Below are positions 1 to 5,790 of a DNA stretch of 5,799 bases, in pieces; positions within the stretch are counted from its first letter, which is position 1, and every line of letters begins with the position of its first letter. Where the stretch lies: the NCBI GenBank assembly GCA_004282995.1, contig SHLU01000149.1, forward strand, positions 1 through 5,799, given 5' to 3'. The notes under the pieces are model-generated. The model worked only from the letters and a program-made list of their open reading frames with translations, searched no databases and was not told where the DNA came from. Position numbers and translations under genes: made by a program. Origin of the DNA: Sphingomonadaceae bacterium (GTDB taxonomy: Bacteria > Pseudomonadota > Alphaproteobacteria > Sphingomonadales > Sphingomonadaceae).

Positions 1-1
1 T

Positions 2-118
2 GGCGGCGGCGGTGGAATGCCGGGTCTGCCCGGACTTGGCGGCGGAAAGGGCAAAGGGCCCTCGGTCGATCCTGATACCCTGCCGCCCGACCTGCGTGAC
101 ATGTTGAATAAGAAATAA
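2..118 (+). CDS. ffh: Signal recognition particle protein Ffh, C-terminal end (partial)
   Basis: Only the last 38 codons are in the window; the gene continues upstream of base 1. The visible residues are a Gly-rich stretch with Met and Pro (GGGGGMPGLPGLGGGKGKG), followed by PDTLPPDLRDMLNKK and a TAA stop at 116-118. A Gly/Met/Pro-rich end after the M domain is typical of alphaproteobacterial Ffh, the SRP GTPase that binds 4.5S RNA and signal sequences and delivers ribosomes to FtsY at the membrane. The G and M domains cannot be seen here, so the call rests on this tail plus the position 38 bp upstream of rpsP, where ffh is commonly found. Codons run in the frame starting at base 2. Confidence 0.85.
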   Translation, partial: GGGGGMPGLPGLGGGKGKGPSVDPDTLPPDLRDMLNKK

Positions 119-142
119 CTAATTTACAGTGATTTATACTCG

Positions 143-150
143 AAAGGTGA
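143..150 (+). promoter_or_regulatory. Ribosome binding site of rpsP
   Basis: The sequence AAAGGTGA lies 6 nt before the ATG at 157 and is a good Shine-Dalgarno match. It supports that start. The 38-bp ffh-rpsP gap is AT-rich compared with its surroundings and shows no terminator, so the two genes are probably co-transcribed. Confidence 0.7.
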
Positions 151-156
151 AGTAAA

Positions 157-759
157 ATGGCAGTTGCAATCCGTCTCTCTCGCGGTGGCGCGAAAAAGCG
201 TCCCTACTATCGCATCGTGGTCGCCGACGAACGTGCGCCGCGTGACGGCAAGTATCTCGAGCAGATCGGCATCTATAACCCGATGCTGCCCAAAGACGAC
301 GAAGGCCGCGTCAAGCTCGACGAAGACCGTGCGCGTCACTGGCTGAGCGTCGGCGCCAAGCCGAGCGATCGTGTGCTGCGTTTCCTCGATGCTGCCGGCG
401 TCATGGAACGTGCTGCTCGCAATAACCCGAAGAAGGGTGAGCCGGGCGAAGCGGCCAAGGAACGGGCCGAGGAAAAGGCTGCCAAGGAAGCTGAAGCAGC
501 TGAAGCTGCCAAGGCTGCCGAGGAAGAAGCCAAGAATGCTCCCGAACCCGAAGCTACCAACGAGGATAGCAACGAGAACACCGCGACAGGCTCGGTCAAG
601 AGCGACGACACCGCCGAAGCAGTTGCCGACGCAGCCGAAGGTGAAACCAAGGATGGCGATACCGCTGATGACAAGGCTGCTATTGCCGAGGAAATCGCCG
701 AAGGTGGTGTTCCCAACGAGCAGGCCGACGATACTGCCAGCGAAAAAGCCGAAGGCTGA
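157..759 (+). CDS. rpsP: 30S ribosomal protein S16 with long acidic C-terminal extension
   Basis: S16 is an early-assembling 30S protein that binds 16S rRNA. The core at about residues 1-88 is typical: MAVAIRLSRGGAKKRPYYRIV at the N-terminus, then DGKYLEQIGIYNP, and a segment ending VLRFLDAAGVMER. The protein is 200 aa, whereas classic S16 is about 80-90 aa. The extra 110 or so residues form two parts. Residues about 91-128 are a Lys/Glu/Ala-rich stretch likely to be helical. Residues about 129-200 are an Ala/Thr/Asn/Asp/Glu low-complexity tail with 23 acidic and 4 basic residues. Alphaproteobacteria, and sphingomonads in particular, often carry S16 extensions, but this one is long. The start is supported by a Shine-Dalgarno at 143-150. 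The stop TGA is 9 nt before rimM and in the same frame. The core assignment is secure; the tail's role is unknown. Confidence 0.97.
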   Translation: MAVAIRLSRGGAKKRPYYRIVVADERAPRDGKYLEQIGIYNPMLPKDDEGRVKLDEDRARHWLSVGAKPSDRVLRFLDAAGVMERAARNNPKKGEPGEAAKERAEEKAAKEAEAAEAAKAAEEEAKNAPEPEATNEDSNENTATGSVKSDDTAEAVADAAEGETKDGDTADDKAAIAEEIAEGGVPNEQADDTASEKAEG

Positions 760-768
760 TTCTCGCCC

Positions 769-1287
769 ATGACTGATACATCGCCCGTCACGCTGGCCGC
801 CATAACCGGTGCGCATGGAGTGGCGGGCGAAGTACGTCTGAAGCTGCTGGGCGAGGGGCTAGATGCTCTGAAAGCCCACAAGAGCTTCATGACGAATGTC
901 GAAGGGGGCACGCTGACCCTCAAGAAAATTCGCAGCGATAACAAGGGCGGGGCAATCGCTCGCTTCGCCGAGGTGGAGGGTCGCGACCAGGCCGAGAAGC
1001 TGCGCGGAACCACCCTGGCAGTATCCCGCGAAGCATTCCCCCCGCTTGACGAAAACGAGTTCTACTTTGCTGACCTCATCGGCCTCGATGCCGTCACAGA
1101 TGCGGGCATGCAGATGGGCAAGGTCATTGACGTGCATAATTTCGGTGCAACCGATATCGTCGAGATCGAGAAGGACCCGGTGCCCGAGAAGGGCATGAAA
1201 ACCTTCATGGTGCCGATGACCAAGCAGGCGGTGCTCGAATGGGACAGCGTTCGGCTGGTGATTGCCGCGGGTTTCGCTGAAGACTAG
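769..1287 (+). CDS. rimM: Ribosome maturation factor RimM
   Basis: RimM assists 16S rRNA processing and late assembly of the 30S head, where it contacts S19. The 172-aa length is usual for the family. The N-terminal RimM domain covers about residues 7-87, with the signature ITGAHGVAGEVRLK and the later AEKLRGTTLAVSRE. The PRC-barrel domain covers about 94-169 and begins with LDENEFYFADLIGL, followed by GKVIDVHNFGATDIVEI and the closing VPMTKQAVLEWD...LVIAAG. The ATG at 769 is the only reasonable start, because the rpsP stop lies in the same frame four codons upstream. The Shine-Dalgarno is weak and distant (GAAGG at 751-755, inside the last rpsP codons), which suggests translational coupling to rpsP. 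The stop codon shares a CTAG palindrome with the stop of the convergent flavoprotein gene. Confidence 0.95.
   Translation: MTDTSPVTLAAITGAHGVAGEVRLKLLGEGLDALKAHKSFMTNVEGGTLTLKKIRSDNKGGAIARFAEVEGRDQAEKLRGTTLAVSREAFPPLDENEFYFADLIGLDAVTDAGMQMGKVIDVHNFGATDIVEIEKDPVPEKGMKTFMVPMTKQAVLEWDSVRLVIAAGFAED
1284..1287. other. CTAG shared by two convergent stop codons
   Basis: The palindrome CTAG supplies the rimM stop (TAG, plus strand 1285-1287) and the flavoprotein stop (TAG, minus strand, bases 1286-1284). The two genes therefore overlap at their ends with no intergenic DNA. No hairpin followed by a T-run is visible on either strand here, so transcripts from each side probably run into the other gene. 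Confidence 0.9.
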
Positions 1288-2219
1288 CGCCGGAGCGGGC
1301 GAATTTCTGCCAGATCGTTGCGGATGGTGGTCGATGCCACTCCGGCCTGGCCCATGGCGTGGCTGATCTGGTCGAGGCCGAGCACCACGTCCCCGGCGGC
1401 ATAGAGACCGTCAACGCTGGTGCGCTGGTGATCGTCAGTGATGATGCAACCATCGTCACCGGTTTCGGCTCCGCAAGCGCTCGCGAGTTCGGAGCGGACC
1501 TCGCTGCCGAGTGCCGGGTAGATACTATCGAACAGCATGCGGCGTTCGGCCGTATCGAGCGCCAATTGGTCACCTTCGATTGCATAGCCCCCACATGGCC
1601 CCTCGGCCCGGGCAATGCCCGCCTCGGCCAGCCTGGCCTTGCACTCGTCATTGAGGTCGTGCTCGTGTTGCGGAGAGATTAGCGTGATGTCATTCGTGAA
1701 TCCGCGGAGAAAGATGGCTTCTGCGGTGCCATGGTCGCTCGTGCCGATCACGCCGACGCGCTTGTCGGTCACCTCATATCCATCGCAGACCGGGCAATAG
1801 CGGAGTAGCCCGGCGGCCAAGGCACGGTCATGCAAGGAATCCTCCATTCCCGGCGGGTGGCGGTTGAACACGCCTGTCGCCAGCAACACCGTGCGCGCTT
1901 CGAATGGTCTGTCTTCAGCAGCAACCCGGAAGGTCTTGCCCTCCTTGACGAGGCCGGTGACCTTGGCCCGTTCGCGCGTAACGCCGTATCTTTCGGCCTG
2001 CGCGGCCATGCGGGCGAGCAATTCGGTTCCGGCAATGCCCTCAGGGTAGCCGGCATGGTTATGGGTGCAGGGGATCAGCGCCGCGCGGCTGGTGCCGCAA
2101 TCGAATAGCCTGACCGAGAGGTGGTAGCGGGCAAGATAGATCGCTGCGGTCAGGCCTGCTGGTCCGCCGCCTACGATGATGCAGTCGTCAACGGCATGGC
2201 TTGCAGCTTGGTCATTCAT
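1284..2219 (-). CDS. Thioredoxin-reductase-like FAD-dependent pyridine nucleotide-disulfide oxidoreductase
   Basis: This is a two-Rossmann-domain flavoprotein of the low-molecular-weight thioredoxin reductase (TrxB-like) type, 311 aa from the ATG at 2219. In order it shows: the FAD-binding GGGPAG motif near residue 17 within DDCIIVGGGPAGLTAAIYLAR; an ATG motif (LLATGVFNRHPPG) near 112; a redox-active CPVCDGYE motif with cysteines at about 142 and 145; a second nucleotide-binding region RVGVIGTSDHGTAEA near 154; and the closing FAD motif GLYAAGDVVLGLDQISHAMGQ near 271. The second Rossmann motif departs from the usual GGGxxA form, and the HRRxxxR-type segment that binds the NADPH phosphate in TrxB is replaced by SPQHEHD. 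The electron donor and partner are therefore unclear. A GTG at 2228 would give 314 aa; neither start has a good Shine-Dalgarno. It is transcribed against the flanking translation genes. A dedicated thioredoxin reductase or a thiol/disulfide oxidase are both possible; trxB is not claimed. Confidence 0.88.
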   Translation of the reverse strand: MNDQAASHAVDDCIIVGGGPAGLTAAIYLARYHLSVRLFDCGTSRAALIPCTHNHAGYPEGIAGTELLARMAAQAERYGVTRERAKVTGLVKEGKTFRVAAEDRPFEARTVLLATGVFNRHPPGMEDSLHDRALAAGLLRYCPVCDGYEVTDKRVGVIGTSDHGTAEAIFLRGFTNDITLISPQHEHDLNDECKARLAEAGIARAEGPCGGYAIEGDQLALDTAERRMLFDSIYPALGSEVRSELASACGAETGDDGCIITDDHQRTSVDGLYAAGDVVLGLDQISHAMGQAGVASTTIRNDLAEIRPLRR

Positions 2220-2314
2220 ACCCGGCACAACGCGCGGGATGGCAATGCGCTCCCTACGAACAGGCGCGTACGGGGTTATGCAATCCTTTAATCTGCGGTA
2301 ACGACGCCGTTCTC
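2220..2314. promoter_or_regulatory. Divergent intergenic region between flavoprotein gene and trmD
   Basis: This 95-bp gap separates two head-to-head genes and should hold promoters for both if trmD-rplS is not read from the rpsP side. On the plus strand TTTAAT at 2287-2292 resembles a -10 element, but no convincing -35 lies 16-18 nt upstream. On the minus strand TTGCAT (2283-2278) could be a -35, but the matching -10 is poor. Promoter function is inferred from the layout, not from strong motifs. No inverted repeat or riboswitch-like fold stands out. Confidence 0.4.
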
Positions 2315-3061
2315 ATGACCTTTGCAGCCACCATCCTGACCCTCTACCCAGAGATGTTTCCCGGGCCGCTGCGGCTCTCGCTCGCTGGACGTGCGCTGGA
2401 AGAGCAGCGCTGGTCGCTCGACACGATCCAGATTCGCGATTTCGCCACCGACAGGCACCGCACGGTCGACGATACGCCCGCAGGCGGCGGGGCGGGGATG
2501 GTGCTCAAGGCCGACATCCTCGCCGCCGCGATCGATCATGCAAGAATTGCTCAGCCCAAGGCGCCCGTGCTCGCCATGACACCGCGAGGTCGCCCGATAA
2601 CCCAGGCCCGCATACGCGAACTGGCGGCCGGGCCGGGGGTCACCATCCTGTGCGGTCGATTCGAAGGATTTGACCAGCGCATCTTTGAAGCGCGCGAGGT
2701 CGAAGAAGTTAGCCTGGCGGATATTGTCTTGTCGGGCGGAGAACCGGCGGCGCTGGCCATACTCGACGCTTGCATTCGCTTGCTTCCCGGCGTAATGGGC
2801 GCGGCTTCAAGCGGGCATGAGGAATCCTTCGAAGACGGATTGCTCGAATACCCGCATTATACCCGACCTGCTGAATGGGAAGGGCGCACGATCCCTGAAG
2901 TGCTGCGATCGGGGGATCATGCGAAGATCGCCGCCTGGCGGAAACAACAGGCGGAAGAGATCACACGGCTACGCAGGCCGGATCTATGGGAGCGCCACAG
3001 GGGCGCTCGGGTCCAGTCTGCCAATGGTGCGCGGCGAAAAGACAAGGAAACGGACCAGTGA
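2315..3061 (+). CDS. trmD: tRNA (guanine-N1-)-methyltransferase TrmD
   Basis: TrmD transfers a methyl group from S-adenosylmethionine to N1 of G37 next to the tRNA anticodon, preventing +1 frameshifting. The product is 248 aa, close to the 255 aa of E. coli TrmD. Family motifs run in order: ILTLYPEMF at the N-terminus, DRHRTVDDTPAGGGAGMVL near residues 46-64, GRFEGFDQR near 114-122, EEVSLADIVLSGGEPAA near 130-146 (part of the SPOUT trefoil knot), LPGVMG near 157, GLLEYPHYTRP near 175-185, and IPEVLRSGDHAKIAAWR near 193-209. Arg155 matches the catalytic Arg154 of E. coli, but the position of catalytic Asp169 is a Glu (E170). The frame stays open upstream to an ATG at 2201, but those 38 residues overlap the flavoprotein gene and look unlike TrmD, so the ATG at 2315 is chosen. 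Its Shine-Dalgarno is weak (GGTAA at 2297-2301). The stop overlaps the rplS start. Confidence 0.96.
   Translation: MTFAATILTLYPEMFPGPLRLSLAGRALEEQRWSLDTIQIRDFATDRHRTVDDTPAGGGAGMVLKADILAAAIDHARIAQPKAPVLAMTPRGRPITQARIRELAAGPGVTILCGRFEGFDQRIFEAREVEEVSLADIVLSGGEPAALAILDACIRLLPGVMGAASSGHEESFEDGLLEYPHYTRPAEWEGRTIPEVLRSGDHAKIAAWRKQQAEEITRLRRPDLWERHRGARVQSANGARRKDKETDQ
3044..3048 (+). promoter_or_regulatory. Ribosome binding site of rplS, inside the trmD 3' end
   Basis: AAGGA lies 9 nt before the GTG at 3058. It decides the rplS start in favour of this GTG over the upstream in-frame ATG at 2986, which would add 24 residues unlike L19. Confidence 0.7.
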
Positions 3062-3444
3062 ACCTGATCCAGCAGATCGAAGCGGAAGAAATGGCCGCTG
3101 CAGGGAAGGACATTCCCGAATTTCGTGCCGGCGACACCGTACGCGTCGGCGTCAAGGTGAAGGAAGGCAACCGCGAGCGTGTCCAGAACTTCGAAGGCGT
3201 GTGCATTGCGCGTTCGAATCGTGGCATGGGTTCCAACTTCACCGTGCGCAAAATGAGCTTTGGCGAAGGCGTGGAACGCGTGTTCCCGATTTACTCGCCG
3301 ATCATCGATTCGATCACCGTGGTCCGCCGCGGTGTCGTGCGGCGCGCCAAGCTGTATTACCTGCGTGGACGCACCGGCAAGAGCGCTCGTATTGCCGAGC
3401 GTCGCGACAACCGCCCTGCCAAGGGCGAAAAGGCCGACGCATAA
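3058..3444 (+). CDS. rplS: 50S ribosomal protein L19
   Basis: L19 lies at the 30S-50S interface of the ribosome. The 128-aa product begins (M)NLIQQIEAEEMA and carries the family block from about residue 19 to 117: IPEFRAGDTVRVGVKVKEG, RERVQNFEGVCIARSNRG, GSNFTVRKMSFGEGVERVFP, YSPIIDSITVVRRGVVRRAKLYYLRGRTGKSARI. A short Lys/Ala-rich tail (PAKGEKADA) follows, common in alphaproteobacteria. The start codon is GTG and overlaps the trmD TGA stop (GTGA, 3058-3061), so translation is probably coupled. The Shine-Dalgarno AAGGA is at 3044-3048. A longer reading from the ATG at 2986 is rejected because the added residues are unlike L19. A strong terminator hairpin begins 27 nt after the stop, marking the end of the trmD-rplS unit. 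Confidence 0.97.
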   Translation: MNLIQQIEAEEMAAAGKDIPEFRAGDTVRVGVKVKEGNRERVQNFEGVCIARSNRGMGSNFTVRKMSFGEGVERVFPIYSPIIDSITVVRRGVVRRAKLYYLRGRTGKSARIAERRDNRPAKGEKADA

Positions 3445-3466
3445 GCGATCCGGCCAACCCAAGGGT

Positions 3467-3493
3467 TTGACGAAAGGGCGTCCTGGCTTACAT
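3467..3493 (+). promoter_or_regulatory. Weak candidate promoter overlapping the rplS terminator
   Basis: TTGACG at 3467-3472 is a good -35 match. A weak -10 candidate, TTACAT or the shifted TACATG, lies 15-16 nt downstream in the terminator loop. Transcription would start near 3500, giving the peptidase gene a leader of about 45-60 nt. The -10 match is poor, so this is tentative. Confidence 0.25.
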
Positions 3494-3514
3494 GCCGGGG
3501 CGCCCTTTCTCTTT
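3472..3514 (+). terminator. Rho-independent terminator after rplS
   Basis: The arms 3472-3487 and 3494-3509 pair as a continuous 16-bp stem with two G-U pairs (3481-3500 and 3484-3497), closing a 6-base loop TTACAT. The stem base is GAAAGGGCG with CGCCCTTTC. The tail is short and modestly T-rich (TCTTT, 3510-3514), so termination may be incomplete. It sits between rplS and the peptidase gene, both on the plus strand. Confidence 0.8.
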
Positions 3515-3546
3515 GGGCTGTCATATTCGGTTTTCCCGCTTCGGAG

Positions 3547-5790
3547 ATGTCCCTTCTTGCTATGCGCCTGCTTCTTGCCACTGCCGCTTCATTATTCCTC
3601 TCCGCGCCCGCCATTGCACACGAGCCGACCATGACAGAGGAAAAGGAACTGACCTTCGAGCGCGTGTTTGCTTCGCCCTCGCTCGACGGGCCGAGTCCGC
3701 GCGCGGCCAAGCTTTCGCCCGATGGCCGCTACCTCACATTGCTGCGCAACCGCGCGGACCAGCGCGACCGCTATGACCTGTGGGCCTATGACCGCGAGAA
3801 TGCGGACTGGATCATGCTGGTGGACAGCGAGAAACTGGGATCGGGCCGCGAACTCAGCGAAGATGAGAAGATGCAGCGTGAGCGCGAGCGCGTCGGCGAT
3901 CTCAAGGGCATTATTTCCTACCAGTGGAATTCCGATGGTACCGGCGTACTGGTTCCGCTCGACGGTGATCTCTACCTTGCCAGGCTCAACGGTGATATCC
4001 TCCGTCTGACCGATACCGAGGAGAGCGAACTCAATCCCACGCTCAGCCCGGAAGGAACTTACGTCTCCTTCGTGCGTGACCGCCGGTTGTGGGTTAGCGA
4101 GATCGGCAAGACTGCAGCGCCCATTACGCCAAAGGAAGCCGACACCATCCGCTGGGGCGAAGCCGAGTTTGTCGCGCAGGAGGAAATGGGCCGGATGACG
4201 GGCTTCTGGTGGAGTCCGGACGAGCGTCGCATCGCGGTCCAGCGCACCGATGAAAGCCCGGTCGGCATCGTGACCCGCGCTGCCATTGGCGCGACAGGTA
4301 CAAAGGTGTTTGACCAGCGCTATCCTGTGGCGGGCAGCGACAACGCAATCGTCCAGCTGTTCCTGATGAACCCCGATGGCGGCAACCGCGTCGAGGTCGA
4401 TCTGGGCGATGACACCGACATTTATGTTGCGCGCGTAGACTGGGCTCCGGACAATAGCGCGCTCTACGTCCAGCGCCAGAACCGCGAACAGACTGTGCTT
4501 GATGTTCTGCGCGTCAATCCGCAAACGGGTGCGAGCGAGGTTGCGTTCACCGAAAACGCTGCGATGCAGGATTTCTGGATCAACCTGTCGGACGATTATC
4601 GCTGGCTCAAGGACGGTTCCCTGATCTGGTGGTCCGAGCGCGACGGATTCGGTCATCTCTACCGCCGCAAGGCTGGCGATTGGCAACAATTGACCGATGG
4701 CGAATGGGTTGTGACCAAGCTGGTCGGGGTCGACCCGGAAGGCGGGCACGTATTTTTCAGCGGGACCAGGGACAATGTGCTGGAAGAGCACATCTACCGT
4801 CTCGACCTCGCCGACCCTGCCAATATCACGCGGTTGACCGAGGCAGGTTTCACCCACTCGGCGAGCATGGATGACAAGGGGCAGACGCTCTACATCACGC
4901 GGTCGGGTGACGACACGCCGCCGCAAAGCTATCTTGCAGACCAGGACGGCGAAAGGCTCGTCTGGATCGAGCGCAATGCTTTGGATCCGACGCACCCTTA
5001 CGCACCTTATCTCGCCAGCCACCAGCCAACCAGATATGGCACGATCAAAGCCGAAGATGGAACGCCGCTGCACTGGGAAATGGTCACGCCCGAGCTTGAA
5101 ACGGGCAAACGCTATCCGGTGTTCTTCCATCACTATGGCGGGCCGGGACCCCAGATCGTGAACAAGGGCTGGAACGGGGCGCTCCGCCAGGCGATCGTCG
5201 ACAAGGGCTTTATCTGGTTTGCGCTCGACAATCGCGGAAGCTCCAATCGCGGTGTCGCCTTCGAGCAGCCACTCTACCGGGCCATGGGCGGTGTCGAGGT
5301 GCGTGATCAGAAGGTAGGTGCCGAATTCCTCAAGACCCTCGATTTCGTCGATCCCGATAAGATCGCGCTCTATGGTTGGTCCTATGGTGGCTACATGACG
5401 CTGAAGCAGATGCAGGCCGATCCAGGGCTTTTCGCTGCAGGCATCTCAGGCGCCCCGGTTACTCGCTGGGAGCTTTACGATACGCATTATACCGAGAGAT
5501 TCATGGGCGACCCGCGCAAGGTGCCCGAAGCTTACGAGGCGGCCAGCGCGATCCCGGAAGCGACGAAAATCGCCAACCCGCTGTTGCTGATACACGGCAT
5601 GGCCGACGACAATGTCGTGTTCGAAAATTCGTCGGAGCTGATCAGCACATTGCAGGAGGCAAATGTTCGGTTCGAGATGATGCTTTATCCCGGCTACACG
5701 CACCGCGTCTCTGGAGAACAGATCAGCCCGCATCTTTGGAACACCGTTTTCCGGTTTCTCGAAAGTCACGGTGTGACGCCGCCGAAGTGA
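3547..5790 (+). CDS. Dipeptidyl-peptidase IV-like S9 family serine peptidase, exported
   Basis: This prolyl-oligopeptidase-family enzyme likely removes dipeptides from peptide N-termini in the periplasm. The 747-aa product starts with a signal peptide: a hydrophobic stretch and an AIA-HE cleavage site after about residue 24. A DPPIV-type beta-propeller follows (about residues 60-480), then an alpha/beta-hydrolase domain (about 500-747). The catalytic triad reads as Ser612 in GWSYGGYM, Asp687 in HGMADDNVVF and His719 in YPGYTHRVSG. Tyr530 in HHYGGPG matches the oxyanion-hole tyrosine. In the propeller, AQEEMGR followed by FWWSPD carries the Glu212-Glu213 pair that in DPP IV anchors the substrate N-terminus, which favours DPP IV over acylaminoacyl peptidase or oligopeptidase. 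The ATG at 3562 gives a neater signal peptide starting MRLLL; GGAG (3543-3546) abuts the first ATG and is 15 nt from the second, so the start is unsettled. The gene follows the rplS terminator and ends 9 bp before the window edge. Confidence 0.93.
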   Translation: MSLLAMRLLLATAASLFLSAPAIAHEPTMTEEKELTFERVFASPSLDGPSPRAAKLSPDGRYLTLLRNRADQRDRYDLWAYDRENADWIMLVDSEKLGSGRELSEDEKMQRERERVGDLKGIISYQWNSDGTGVLVPLDGDLYLARLNGDILRLTDTEESELNPTLSPEGTYVSFVRDRRLWVSEIGKTAAPITPKEADTIRWGEAEFVAQEEMGRMTGFWWSPDERRIAVQRTDESPVGIVTRAAIGATGTKVFDQRYPVAGSDNAIVQLFLMNPDGGNRVEVDLGDDTDIYVARVDWAPDNSALYVQRQNREQTVLDVLRVNPQTGASEVAFTENAAMQDFWINLSDDYRWLKDGSLIWWSERDGFGHLYRRKAGDWQQLTDGEWVVTKLVGVDPEGGHVFFSGTRDNVLEEHIYRLDLADPANITRLTEAGFTHSASMDDKGQTLYITRSGDDTPPQSYLADQDGERLVWIERNALDPTHPYAPYLASHQPTRYGTIKAEDGTPLHWEMVTPELETGKRYPVFFHHYGGPGPQIVNKGWNGALRQAIVDKGFIWFALDNRGSSNRGVAFEQPLYRAMGGVEVRDQKVGAEFLKTLDFVDPDKIALYGWSYGGYMTLKQMQADPGLFAAGISGAPVTRWELYDTHYTERFMGDPRKVPEAYEAASAIPEATKIANPLLLIHGMADDNVVFENSSELISTLQEANVRFEMMLYPGYTHRVSGEQISPHLWNTVFRFLESHGVTPPK

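Noticed and set aside
135..140. TATACT as a -10 element for rpsP
   Set aside because: No -35 lies at suitable spacing, and the predicted start would fall inside the ribosome binding site.
409..759. Tandem repeats in the rpsP tail
   Set aside because: The repeated AEAA/GAAGC-like words are irregular in length and phase. This is low complexity rather than a true repeat array.
124..1013. Long minus-strand open frames opposite rpsP and rimM (124-816 and 336-1013)
   Set aside because: They mirror the GAA/GCC-rich codons of the rpsP tail, giving Phe/Gly- and Ser/Ala-rich products with no recognisable domain.
2278..2301. Seven-codon open frame (MQSFNLR) just upstream of trmD as a leader peptide
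   Set aside because: It is very short, has no properly spaced Shine-Dalgarno and shows no attenuator hairpin; chance is enough to explain it.
2201..2314. N-terminal extension of TrmD from the ATG at 2201
   Set aside because: It overlaps the flavoprotein start, and its 38 residues do not resemble TrmD, which normally begins a few residues before LYPEMF.
2986..3057. 24-residue upstream extension of L19 from the ATG at 2986
   Set aside because: The residues are unlike L19 and lie inside trmD; the GTG at 3058 has a good Shine-Dalgarno and starts the conserved NLIQQIEAEE segment.
3592..5133. 513-codon minus-strand open frame inside the peptidase gene
   Set aside because: It lies wholly antisense to a clearly conserved S9 peptidase. 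High GC and biased third positions create such frames, and its product shows no domain motif.
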